64,000 nucleotides of DNA from Amycolatopsis sp. cg9. GTDB taxonomy: Bacteria > Actinomycetota > Actinomycetes > Mycobacteriales > Pseudonocardiaceae. The DNA lies in the NCBI RefSeq assembly GCF_041346945.1, contig NZ_CP166850.1, positions 6,246,501 to 6,310,500 of the forward strand, given 5' to 3'. Of this stretch, positions 1 to 8,662 are shown one piece after another. The first letter of the stretch is position 1; every line of letters starts with the position of its first letter. The position numbers and the translations under genes were made by a program. The notes under the pieces were generated by a model. That model made no database searches and was not told the DNA's origin. It was given only the letters and a program-made list of their open reading frames with translations.

Positions 1-290
1 TTGCCGTCCAGCAGCCAGTGGTCGAGGTCGGCCATGCCGGGACCGTCGTCGGCGGCCAGCACGTCCACGCCGCGCCCGGCGAGCGTCCGCTGCACGAACA
101 CCGAGCCGCCGGTGGTGTGCTTGTCGATGTTGCCCGCGAGCTCGGCGGCCACGACCGCGGCGCGTTCGGCGAGCACGTCCGGCAGCCCGGCCGCGTGCGC
201 GGTTTCGCGGGTGACGCGGGCGGCGGCGTACGCGGCGCTGGGGTGGTCGACGTGGATCCGGTGGGTCGGCTCGGCGGCGGTGGCGGTCAC
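1..290 (-). CDS. ATP-binding (SpoIIE/RsbX-like) phosphatase, N-terminal part only
   Basis: The gene runs off the left edge, leaving about 96 N-terminal codons. A GTG at 290 overlaps the stop of the upstream rsbT-like gene as GTGA, the same coupling used elsewhere in this operon, so I take it as the start. The visible part is a GHKL ATPase-like N-terminus: a segment reading ELAGNIDKHTTGG corresponds to the N box, and DDGPGM to the G1 box. In related operons this position holds a protein in which an RsbT-like ATPase is fused to a SpoIIE/PP2C phosphatase that resets RsbR/RsbS phosphorylation. The phosphatase part would lie outside the window, so the fusion is inferred from family context. Confidence 0.6.
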   Translation of the reverse strand, partial: MTATAAEPTHRIHVDHPSAAYAAARVTRETAHAAGLPDVLAERAAVVAAELAGNIDKHTTGGSVFVQRTLAGRGVDVLAADDGPGMADLDHWLLDG

Positions 291-709
291 GGCTGCCAGC
301 GCGCGACCGTGACGGTGGTGCCGCGGCCCGGCTCGGTGTCGAGGTCGAAGTCGTGGACCAGGCGGCGGGTGCCGCCGAGGCCGTGCCCGAGCCCCGCGCC
401 GGTGCTGAACCCGTCGGTCATCGCCTGCTCGACGTCGGCGATCCCCGGGCCCTCGTCGCGGACCCGCAGCCGCACCCCGGTCCGGCCGGCGGTGTCGCGC
501 ACCACGCTGACGGTCATCGTGCCGCCACCCCCGTGGATGTAGGCGTTGCGGACCAGCTCGCTGGCCGCCGTGACGATCTTCGTCTGGTCGACGATCGAGA
601 ACCCGGCGTCGACCGCGGCGGCCCGCACGGCGTGGCGGGCGGTGAGGAGGTCTTCCTCCACGTGGACGGGGTGCTCGGCGGGCGGGCGCGTCCGCTCGTC
701 AGGAAGCAT
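287..709 (-). CDS. rsbT: RsbT-like switch kinase / anti-sigma ATPase
   Basis: A 140-residue GHKL-fold serine kinase. The N box is ELVRNAYIHG (residues 51-60), the G1 box DEGPGI (85-90) and the glycine-rich lid GLGHGLGGTRR (about 105-115). RsbT proteins phosphorylate a serine on RsbS and a threonine on RsbR, then leave the complex to activate a downstream PP2C phosphatase. The ATG start overlaps the end of rsbS by 11 bp and the stop overlaps the next gene as GTGA, so translation is coupled along the operon. The order R-S-T-phosphatase is the classical stressosome order, which favours RsbT over a plain RsbW-type anti-sigma factor. Confidence 0.85.
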   Translation of the reverse strand: MLPDERTRPPAEHPVHVEEDLLTARHAVRAAAVDAGFSIVDQTKIVTAASELVRNAYIHGGGGTMTVSVVRDTAGRTGVRLRVRDEGPGIADVEQAMTDGFSTGAGLGHGLGGTRRLVHDFDLDTEPGRGTTVTVARWQP

Positions 710-1091
710 GAGGCGCCTCTTCGGCGGCCTCGACGGGACGGCGCCAGCCCAGCAGCTCCATCGCCTGTTCCGCGTTCAGCGCGGTCCGGACCCCGGTCAG
801 CTGCAGGCCGAGCTCGGTGAGCGTCAGCGCGACGGCGGGGCGCATGCCCGCCACGATCATCCGCGCCCCGAGCAGCTGCCCGGTGCCGGCCAGCTGCATG
901 AGCACGCGGGCGACGAAGGAGTCGACGATCTCCAGCCGGGAGATGTCGATGATGACCCCGCGGATGTCCTCGTTCGCGATCCGCGTGGTCAGCTCGTCGG
1001 TGAACGCGAGGGCGGTCTTGTCGTCCAGGTCGCTCAGCAGCCCGCTGAGCAGGATGTCCCCGAGCCGCAGGATGGGCAGTCCGGCGTTCAC
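699..1091 (-). CDS. rsbS: RsbS-like STAS-domain antagonist
   Basis: A single STAS domain of 130 residues. The GTG start at 1091 overlaps the stop of the upstream rsbR-like gene as GTGA. The phosphoacceptor is visible in the stretch DISRLEIVDSFVARVL: Ser58 follows the conserved Asp and matches Ser59 of Bacillus subtilis RsbS in place. The protein is expected to hold RsbT in the unstressed complex and release it when phosphorylated. The reading frame stays open well upstream of the chosen start, but only as an out-of-frame shadow of rsbR. Confidence 0.85.
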   Translation of the reverse strand: MNAGLPILRLGDILLSGLLSDLDDKTALAFTDELTTRIANEDIRGVIIDISRLEIVDSFVARVLMQLAGTGQLLGARMIVAGMRPAVALTLTELGLQLTGVRTALNAEQAMELLGWRRPVEAAEEAPHAS

Positions 1092-1945
1092 CCGGTCACG
1101 CCCGGGTGGGCGGTGCCGTCGCCGATGAGGCGCATCGCGGTCGCGAGCGCGTCGGCGAGGGAACCGCGGGTGACGATGTGCGAGAGGTCGATGCCCAGCT
1201 GCGTGATGGTCTGCGCGATCGACGGGCGGATGCCGCTGATCACGCACTCCGCGCCCATCAGCCGGACGGCGCTGACGGTCTGCAGCAGGTGGTGCGCGAC
1301 CGCCGTGTCGACGGTCGGGACGCCGGTGATGTCGATGATCGCCACCCGCGCCTCGGCCGCCTGGATCGCTTCCAGGAGGCTGTTCATCACGACCTGCGTC
1401 CGGGCGCTGTCGAGCGTGCCGATCAGGGGTACCGCGAGGACGTGGCGCCACAACCGCACGACCGGCGTGGACAGTTCGAGCACCTGGCTGTGCTGCTCGC
1501 GGATGATCCGTTCCCGGCCCGCCGCGTAGACCTCGAAGGTCAGCACGCCCGCGCTGTCGAGCAGTTCGTCGACCAGCAACGCGGCCCGGTAGCGCAGCGC
1601 CGAGTCCTCGGTGTGCCGCTCGATCGCACCCAGCATCGTGCGCTTGAGCGCGAGGATCGCCATGGCCGTCGCCCGCGGCTCGGCACCCGCGCGGGCCCGG
1701 CGCTCCGAAAGCGACGTCAGCGCGTCGCGGACCGCGGGATCCTGGTCGACGATCCGGGACACCGGGAGGGTGCCGCCGATCGCGGCGCCCAGCGCTTCCA
1801 GCAGATCCACGGCTTCGCGGCGCAGCTCCCGGCCGGTCCCGTCGCCCGGCTCCTGGCCGGCCCAGTCCCTGGCCAGCGCGGCCCGGTCCTCCGCCAGCAC
1901 GCGCGCCACCACTGTGCGGACCTGGCTGTCGTCCGTGCCCAGCAC
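1088..1945 (-). CDS. rsbR: RsbR-like co-antagonist (RsbRD N-domain plus STAS)
   Basis: A 285-residue protein beginning at a GTG (1945) preceded by GGAGGA. Residues 1 to about 150 form a helical sensor region of the RsbRD type (segments such as ARDWAGQ and RRARAGAEPRATAM). The C-terminal 120 residues are a STAS domain, with VPLIGTLDSARTQ at its entry and IIDITGVPTVDTAVAHHLL around the phosphorylatable threonine. With rsbS, rsbT and the partial phosphatase it forms one translationally coupled operon. The promoter probably lies in the 74 bp before it, which contain a perfect palindrome. What the N-terminal domain senses cannot be read from sequence. Confidence 0.82.
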   Translation of the reverse strand: MLGTDDSQVRTVVARVLAEDRAALARDWAGQEPGDGTGRELRREAVDLLEALGAAIGGTLPVSRIVDQDPAVRDALTSLSERRARAGAEPRATAMAILALKRTMLGAIERHTEDSALRYRAALLVDELLDSAGVLTFEVYAAGRERIIREQHSQVLELSTPVVRLWRHVLAVPLIGTLDSARTQVVMNSLLEAIQAAEARVAIIDITGVPTVDTAVAHHLLQTVSAVRLMGAECVISGIRPSIAQTITQLGIDLSHIVTRGSLADALATAMRLIGDGTAHPGVTG

Positions 1946-1993
1946 CGAGCCCTCCTCCGGTGTTCGGGGCGCGCTCTGCTGTACGCCGACTTG

Positions 1994-2015
1994 ACTGTTG
2001 TCATATAACAACAGT
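1994..2015. promoter_or_regulatory. Perfect inverted repeat, candidate MarR operator
   Basis: ACTGTTGT-N6-ACAACAGT: two exact 8-bp arms around an AT-rich centre (CATATA), conspicuous in this GC-rich sequence. It sits 49 bp upstream of the rsbR-like start and 5 bp past the marR stop. A 22-bp dyad beginning TTG and ending CAA next to a marR gene is typical of MarR-family sites. Repression of the rsb operon by the neighbouring MarR protein is an inference. Confidence 0.6.
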
Positions 2016-2019
2016 TGTG

Positions 2020-2469
2020 TCAGCGATGCAAATCCGGGGTCTCCGCCGCGAGGGCCCGGTACTCCGCCAAGCCCGCGGCGAGCGCGGCCCGGCCGGCCGG
2101 CGTCATCTTCGCCAGCAGGGCCTCGACGCGGTCCCGCCGCCGGGACCGCAGGTCCTGCAAGTAGGCGCGGCCGCGGTCGGACAGCCGCAGCGTCAGCTCC
2201 CGCCGGCTGCGCGCGCTGGGCAGGCGGTCGAGGAAGCCCACGGCCTCCAGCCGGTCGCACAGCCTGCTGACCAGCGGCGGGGTCGAATCGAGCAGCTCGG
2301 CCAGTTCCCGCAGGTTGACCCCGTCGCGGCGGTCGAGCGCGACGACCGCGCGCAGCTGCGACACCGACAGCGGCCGCGGCGACACGTCCCGGACGCCTTC
2401 GAGCACCGATTCGAACAGGCGCGCGAGATCGGCCACCTCGTCCGGGGCCTGCTCGCGGGATCGATCCAC
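2020..2469 (-). CDS. MarR-family transcriptional regulator
   Basis: A winged-helix regulator of about 149 residues. The recognition region reads NLRELAELLDSTPPLVSRLC, followed by a wing RLPSARSRRELTLRLSDRG. I prefer the GTG at 2469, preceded by GTGGGGGC, over an in-frame ATG at 2508, because the extra N-terminal residues look like promoter sequence. Its stop is 5 bp from the palindrome at 1994-2015, and the rsb operon starts just beyond on the same strand. A role in gating stress signalling in response to a small molecule fits the family but is unproven. The GAF/PP2C gene is divergent upstream. Confidence 0.85.
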   Translation of the reverse strand: MDRSREQAPDEVADLARLFESVLEGVRDVSPRPLSVSQLRAVVALDRRDGVNLRELAELLDSTPPLVSRLCDRLEAVGFLDRLPSARSRRELTLRLSDRGRAYLQDLRSRRRDRVEALLAKMTPAGRAALAAGLAEYRALAAETPDLHR

Positions 2470-2609
2470 GGCCCCCACTCTGGCATCCCTATGCTGAACC
2501 GGCAGCACAGCTCACGCGAATCGCCGTAGACCGGCACGCCGGAGCGGCGCAGACTCGACAGACTTGCCCGCGCCCGACGCGCGCGGCACCCGTGAGCAGG
2601 AGGCAGGCG

Positions 2610-3812
2610 TTGGACAGATCCCTGGTGGTGGAGCGTCTCCTCCGTGACGTACCGCCGCACGACCTGACCCGGGCCTTGCGCGCGGCGCTGCGCGAGCACT
2701 TCGGCGCCGAGTCGGTGGAACTGCTGATGGCCGACTACGCCCTGACCGAGCTGTGCCAGGTGGGCGAGCAGCCCTACACCTCGGAGCCGATCCCGGTCGA
2801 CGGAACCACCCCGGGCGCGGCGTTCGTCGCGCAGGCGGCCACGTTCGAGCCGGCCGCCGGCGGCGTCACCGGCTACCTGCCGGTCAGCGTGCGCGGGGAC
2901 CGGCTCGGCGTCCTGGCGGTCACGCTCCCGGCCGAACCCGAGCCGCCTGTCTGGGCCGAGCTCGAGCGGTTCGCCGAGGCCGTGGCGCACGAGCTGTTCG
3001 TCGCCGACCGCGACACCGACCTCTACATCCAGGCCCGGCGCTCTTCGCGGCTGACGCTCGCCGCGGAGATGCAGTGGCAGCTGCTGCCCGGCCGCGCCTG
3101 CACCCGCGCCGAGTTCGCGCTCGGCGGCCAGCTCGAACCCGCCTACGCCATCTACGGCGACTGCTTCGACTGGTCGGCGTCCGCGAGCAAGCTCGCCGTC
3201 ACGCTGATCAACGGCATGGGGGAGGGCAGCGAGGCGGCGCTGCTGACCAACCTCGCGATCAACGCGCTGCGCAACGCCCGCCGCGCCGGGATCCCGCTCG
3301 ACGCGCAGGCCGAGCTCGCCGACCAGGCGCTCTACGCGCACTACCGCGGCGCCGAGCACGTGGCCGCGCTGCTGCTGGAGTTCGACCTCGCCACCGGTTC
3401 GGTGGCCGTGGTCGACGCGGGCTCGCCCCGGCTCTGGCGGCTGCGGGACGGGAAGGCCGAGCGGGTCCTGTTCGACGAGCAGCTGCCGCTCGGCACGTTC
3501 GACGGCACCATCTACGAGGTCGAAGGCTTCCAGGCGGCGGAGGGCGACCGGTTCGTGTTCGTCAGCGACGGCGTCTACAACGCGCCCGGCACGCACGACG
3601 AGCGCTACGGCGACCGCGAACTCGCCGAGGCGGTCACCGCGACCGCCGAACTGCCCGCGGCGCACGTGCCGGGCGCGGTCCTGCGGGAGCTGACGACGCG
3701 CCGCCACGGCGGCCAGGCGGAGGACGACGCGATGGTCGTCTGCCTCGACTGGTTCGGCCCGGTCCCGGTGGCGGGCAGCGGAGCCGGGATTTCGGTGCGC
3801 CGGGCGGACTAG
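2610..3812 (+). CDS. GAF-like plus PP2C (SpoIIE-type) serine phosphatase
   Basis: A roughly 400-residue protein. TTG at 2610 is the likely start because AGGAGG lies at 2598-2603; a GTG at 2592 is in frame but would start inside this ribosome binding site. Residues 1-150 look like a GAF sensor domain. The rest is a PPM/SpoIIE phosphatase with the entry motif EMQWQLLPGR, GDCFDW in the metal-binding region, FVSDGVYNA and the terminal AEDDAMVV aspartates. Such proteins dephosphorylate STAS antagonists. Divergent from marR and close to the Rsb operon, it may be the output phosphatase activated by RsbT, but this is inferred only from proximity. It ends in a hairpin shared with glgX. Confidence 0.85.
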   Translation: MDRSLVVERLLRDVPPHDLTRALRAALREHFGAESVELLMADYALTELCQVGEQPYTSEPIPVDGTTPGAAFVAQAATFEPAAGGVTGYLPVSVRGDRLGVLAVTLPAEPEPPVWAELERFAEAVAHELFVADRDTDLYIQARRSSRLTLAAEMQWQLLPGRACTRAEFALGGQLEPAYAIYGDCFDWSASASKLAVTLINGMGEGSEAALLTNLAINALRNARRAGIPLDAQAELADQALYAHYRGAEHVAALLLEFDLATGSVAVVDAGSPRLWRLRDGKAERVLFDEQLPLGTFDGTIYEVEGFQAAEGDRFVFVSDGVYNAPGTHDERYGDRELAEAVTATAELPAAHVPGAVLRELTTRRHGGQAEDDAMVVCLDWFGPVPVAGSGAGISVRRAD

Positions 3813-3835
3813 GCGTGATCCGGACGGGGTCCGGA

Positions 3836-3843
<8 letters not shown>
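3811..3843. terminator. Bidirectional hairpin between phosphatase and glgX
   Basis: A perfect inverted repeat with 15-bp arms (3811-3825 and 3829-3843) and a 3-nt loop. The left arm begins in the TAG stop of the phosphatase gene and the right arm contains the TGA stop of glgX (3836-3838). It lacks a U-run, as is common in actinomycetes. Confidence 0.8.
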
Positions 3844-6019
<2,176 letters not shown>

Positions 6020-6117
6020 TGGGCCTCCACAGGTGCGCGAGCGAACCCCGCCCGGGTACCCGGCCCGCCCCGGCCGAACCCGTGACGTGGCTCTCCCCGC
6101 CCGGACGGCTGCCCGGG

Positions 6118-6150
6118 CGCGGGGCCGCCGTCGAGCGCGGCGGCCCCGCG
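6118..6150 (-). terminator. Terminator of the manganese catalase gene
   Basis: Perfect 13-bp arms (6118-6130 and 6138-6150) around a 7-nt loop, 6 bp past the catalase stop on the minus strand. It separates the catalase from glgX, which is transcribed in the same direction. Confidence 0.75.
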
Positions 6151-6156
6151 GAGACG

Positions 6157-7023
6157 TCAGCTCAGCTTCTTCTTGGCCGCTTTCGCCTTCCCCTTCACGG
6201 TGCCCTTCGCGTCCTGCAGCGGCGCGTAGGTGCTGTACAGCGCGGGGTCGGGCTTGGGCGCGGTGCCCGGGCCGCCGAGCGGTTCGGGGTCCATCAGGTA
6301 CTCGAGGCCGGCGTCGGTGGTCCAGCTGGCCCCCTTGGCGCCGTCGGGCCCGTCGGAGAGGTGCCAGATGGTGTGGTTGTGGGTCTGGTCCTCCTCGTCG
6401 AGCAGCGCGTTGGGCACGATCTCGTCTTCGAGGCCGTCGGCCTTGAGCTCTTCGATCGCGGCCAGCCACTGCTTCTGGTGGACGGTGTCGCGGGCGAGGT
6501 TGAACTGCAGCATCGCCTTGACGCCGGGGTCGTCGGTCATGTTGTAGAGCCGCGCGGTCTGCAGGCGGCCCTGCGCTTCGGCGGCGGCGTTGGCGCGGAA
6601 GTCGGCCAGCAGGTTGCCGGAGGCGACGATGTACTTGCCGTTCCAGGGGGTGCCGTTGCTGTCGGCGGGCAGCGCGCCGCCGCCGGCGACGATGGCCTGC
6701 TGGGGGTCCATGCCGCCGATGACGGCGGCCATCACGGGGTCCTTGACGGCTTCGGCCGTGGCGGTGGCGGGGGCCCCTTCGAGCAGGCGGGCGACCATCG
6801 TGGCGAGCATTTCCACGTGCCCGATCTCTTCGGTCGCGGTGTCCATGATCAGGTCCTTGTACTTGCCTTCGATGCGGCAGTTCCAGCCTTGGAAGAGGTA
6901 CTGCATCGTCACGGTCATCTCGCCGTAGGCGCCGCCGATGAGCTCCTGGAGCTTGTGGGCGTAGACGGGGTCGGGCTTCTCGGGCTTCGCTTCGAACTGC
7001 AGCAGCTTGGTGTGACGGAACAC
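6157..7023 (-). CDS. Manganese (non-heme) catalase
   Basis: A 288-residue ferritin-like protein that dismutates hydrogen peroxide at a dimanganese centre. The ligands fall almost exactly where they do in the Lactobacillus plantarum enzyme (Glu35, Glu66, His69, Glu148, His181): here Glu35 (GAYGEMTV), Glu66 and His69 (EEIGHVEML), Glu149 (AAAEAQGR) and His182 (RDTVHQKQ). The GTG start at 7023 follows GGAGGGAAC. The C-terminus is a lysine-rich tail (GTVKGKAKAAKKKLS). It has its own terminator and is divergent from a MEDS anti-sigma gene, which suggests induction under stress or in stationary phase. Confidence 0.93.
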   Translation of the reverse strand: MFRHTKLLQFEAKPEKPDPVYAHKLQELIGGAYGEMTVTMQYLFQGWNCRIEGKYKDLIMDTATEEIGHVEMLATMVARLLEGAPATATAEAVKDPVMAAVIGGMDPQQAIVAGGGALPADSNGTPWNGKYIVASGNLLADFRANAAAEAQGRLQTARLYNMTDDPGVKAMLQFNLARDTVHQKQWLAAIEELKADGLEDEIVPNALLDEEDQTHNHTIWHLSDGPDGAKGASWTTDAGLEYLMDPEPLGGPGTAPKPDPALYSTYAPLQDAKGTVKGKAKAAKKKLS

Positions 7024-7212
7024 GGTGTTCCCTCCGACGTCCGGGGTGGTGGTCGGACGGGGCTTTCCCGGTAAGGAGACGGTTAACCCCGGATGGCCCG
7101 GCGGGTCGGCGAGCACGGCGTACGCTCGGCTCGTGCAGATGTCGCCCCACTGGCCGTCCTCGGCGGCCGTCGACCCGGTGACGCGGACCGGCTTCCGCGG
7201 AGTGGCCGCGTT

Positions 7213-8166
7213 ATGACCGCCGCCAGGGGCTACGAACACGCCGTCGTCCGCTACGCGTCCGAGGACGAACTGGTCGCCGTCGGCGTTCCGTTCCTGACCG
7301 CGGGGATCGCCGCGGGCGAACCGACCGTCGTCTCGCTGGATCGGGAGCACACCGAGCTGCTGCGTGCGGCGCTCCCGCCGGACGCGGACACGCACTTCCT
7401 GCCGATGGGCGACCTCTACGCGCGGCCCGCCGTCGCGATCCGGTCCTACCGCGAGCTGATGGCCGGGTTCGTCGCCGGCGGGGCGGCCGGCATCCGCATC
7501 CTCGGCGAGCTCCCGCGCGCCGCGATCGACACGTCGTGGGACTGGTGGGCGCGCTACGAAGCCGCGGTCAACCACGCCTACGACGAGTTCCCGCTGCGCA
7601 GCATCTGCGCCTACGACACCCGGACGACCCCGCGCCACGTGCTCGACGACGTCGCCCGCACCCACCCGTTCGTCGCCACCCCCGGCGGCGGGCACCGCGC
7701 GAACGACGGCTTCGTCGACCCGCTGGCCTTCCTGGCCGGCCCGCGGCCGATGACGCCGCACCCGATCCAGCGCACCGAGCCGCTGATCGAGCTCACCGAC
7801 CCGCAGCCGCGCGAGGCCCGGCACGCGGTACTGGCCGCGAACAAGACCGACCTGCCCGCCGCCGAGATCGACGACCTCGTCCTCGCGGTCAGCGAGATCG
7901 CCGACAACGCCCTGCGCCACGGCCGCCCGCCGGTCACCCTGCGGATCTGGGCCGGCCCCGGCTGCATGGTGGTGACGGTGCACGACACCGGCGACGGCCC
8001 CGCCGACCCGTTCGCCGGCCTGCTGCCCGCCGAGCGCGAAGTCGGCGGGCGCGGGCTGTGGATCACGCACCAGATCTGCAGCCAGGTCACGCTCCACCGC
8101 GACGACACGGGGTTCACGGCCCGGCTGACCGCCGGGAACCCGTGGCCGGCCGGGGGCACGGACTAG
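7213..8166 (+). CDS. MEDS-domain anti-sigma histidine-kinase-like protein
   Basis: A 317-residue protein. The first 165 residues form a MEDS sensor domain (YEHAVVRYASEDELVAVGVPF, then SLDREHTELLRAALPP). After a linker, residues of about 195-312 form a GHKL ATPase of the RsbW type: LAVSEIADNALRHGRPP is the N box, HDTGDGPADPF the G1 region and GGRGLWITHQIC the lid. Such proteins act as anti-sigma kinases tuned by small-molecule or methanogen/methylotroph-type sensing; the ligand here is unknown. The ATG at 7213 overlaps the stop of a short upstream reading frame that I do not consider a gene. It is divergent from the manganese catalase. Confidence 0.82.
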   Translation: MTAARGYEHAVVRYASEDELVAVGVPFLTAGIAAGEPTVVSLDREHTELLRAALPPDADTHFLPMGDLYARPAVAIRSYRELMAGFVAGGAAGIRILGELPRAAIDTSWDWWARYEAAVNHAYDEFPLRSICAYDTRTTPRHVLDDVARTHPFVATPGGGHRANDGFVDPLAFLAGPRPMTPHPIQRTEPLIELTDPQPREARHAVLAANKTDLPAAEIDDLVLAVSEIADNALRHGRPPVTLRIWAGPGCMVVTVHDTGDGPADPFAGLLPAEREVGGRGLWITHQICSQVTLHRDDTGFTARLTAGNPWPAGGTD

Positions 8167-8377
8167 CCGCTTCCGGGGCGCCGGGGCGCCGGGGCGCCGG
8201 GGCGCCGGGGGGCCGCGGCCGGTGGCGCGGGGTTGAGCGGTGGCGCGGGGTGGCCGGCGCCGCGGTCGTGACCGGTGGCGCGGGGGCGAGCGGTGGCGCG
8301 GGGGCGACCGGCGCCGCGGGCGCCGCCGGCTCGGCGCGGTCGTGACCGGTGTGACTGCTGGGGCTGGTGTTCCGGAC
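8167..8377. repeat. GC-rich tandem repeats, non-coding
   Basis: Directly after the MEDS stop lies an 8-bp unit, CCGGGGCG, repeated four and a half times (8173-8210). It is followed by about four copies of an 11-bp unit, GGTGGCGCGGG, with short spacers. Open frames cross the region on both strands, but their products are low-complexity Arg/Gly or Pro/Ala strings. I see no gene here. Confidence 0.7.
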
Positions 8378-8443
8378 CCGGACGCACCCAATGTGGCGTT
8401 CGGTGCGTCCAACGCACCCAACGCCACATTGGGGCGCATCCGG
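8378..8443. repeat. Palindromic intergenic repeat, copy 1
   Basis: An imperfect palindrome of about 66 bp. The left arm contains CCCAATGTGGCGTT and GGTGCGT; the right arm contains the complements AACGCCACATTGGG and ACGCACC. Outer segments CCGGA and TCCGG also pair. A second copy lies at 40784-40871. Both are in intergenic DNA just after a plus-strand gene. Confidence 0.8.
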
Positions 8444-8465
8444 CGGCGGCCGGCGGCGCTGTCGC

Positions 8466-8520
8466 GGAGCCGGAGCCGGAGTGGGAGCCGGAGTGGGAGC
8501 CGGAGTGGGAGTGGGAGCGG
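8466..8520. repeat. 12-bp tandem repeat upstream of the GH3 gene
   Basis: About three tandem copies of GGAGTGGGAGCC with partial copies at each end. The frame of the GH3 gene stays open through it and would give an Arg-Ser-Gly string, but the Tat signal downstream argues that the protein starts later. The remainder up to 8662 is leader DNA. Confidence 0.7.
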
Positions 8521-8662
8521 GCCGACCTCCGACTTCGCCGGGGTCCTGGGCCGCTTCCGGTGCGCTGCGGGGCCCGTCGTGGCGGCATACGCTGTTCGCG
8601 CTCGATCCCGATCTAAGGAGTTCACTCCCCGCTTCCGTGTGCCTCGCGAAAGGGTCCCCGCC

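Noticed and set aside
1..542. Plus-strand open frames across the first 500 bp
   Set aside because: They are antisense to clear RsbT- and phosphatase-like genes on the minus strand and lack ribosome binding sites.
7025..7216. Short plus-strand frame overlapping the MEDS start as ATGA
   Set aside because: The product has no recognisable pattern and begins within the catalase leader; the overlap alone is weak evidence.
8167..8520. Possible CRISPR-like array
   Set aside because: The units are tandem without unique spacers of constant length, so it is simple repeat DNA.
8240..8662. N-terminal extension of the GH3 protein through the tandem repeats
   Set aside because: It would put about 140 low-complexity residues before a textbook Tat signal, and the DNA there is repeat and palindrome.
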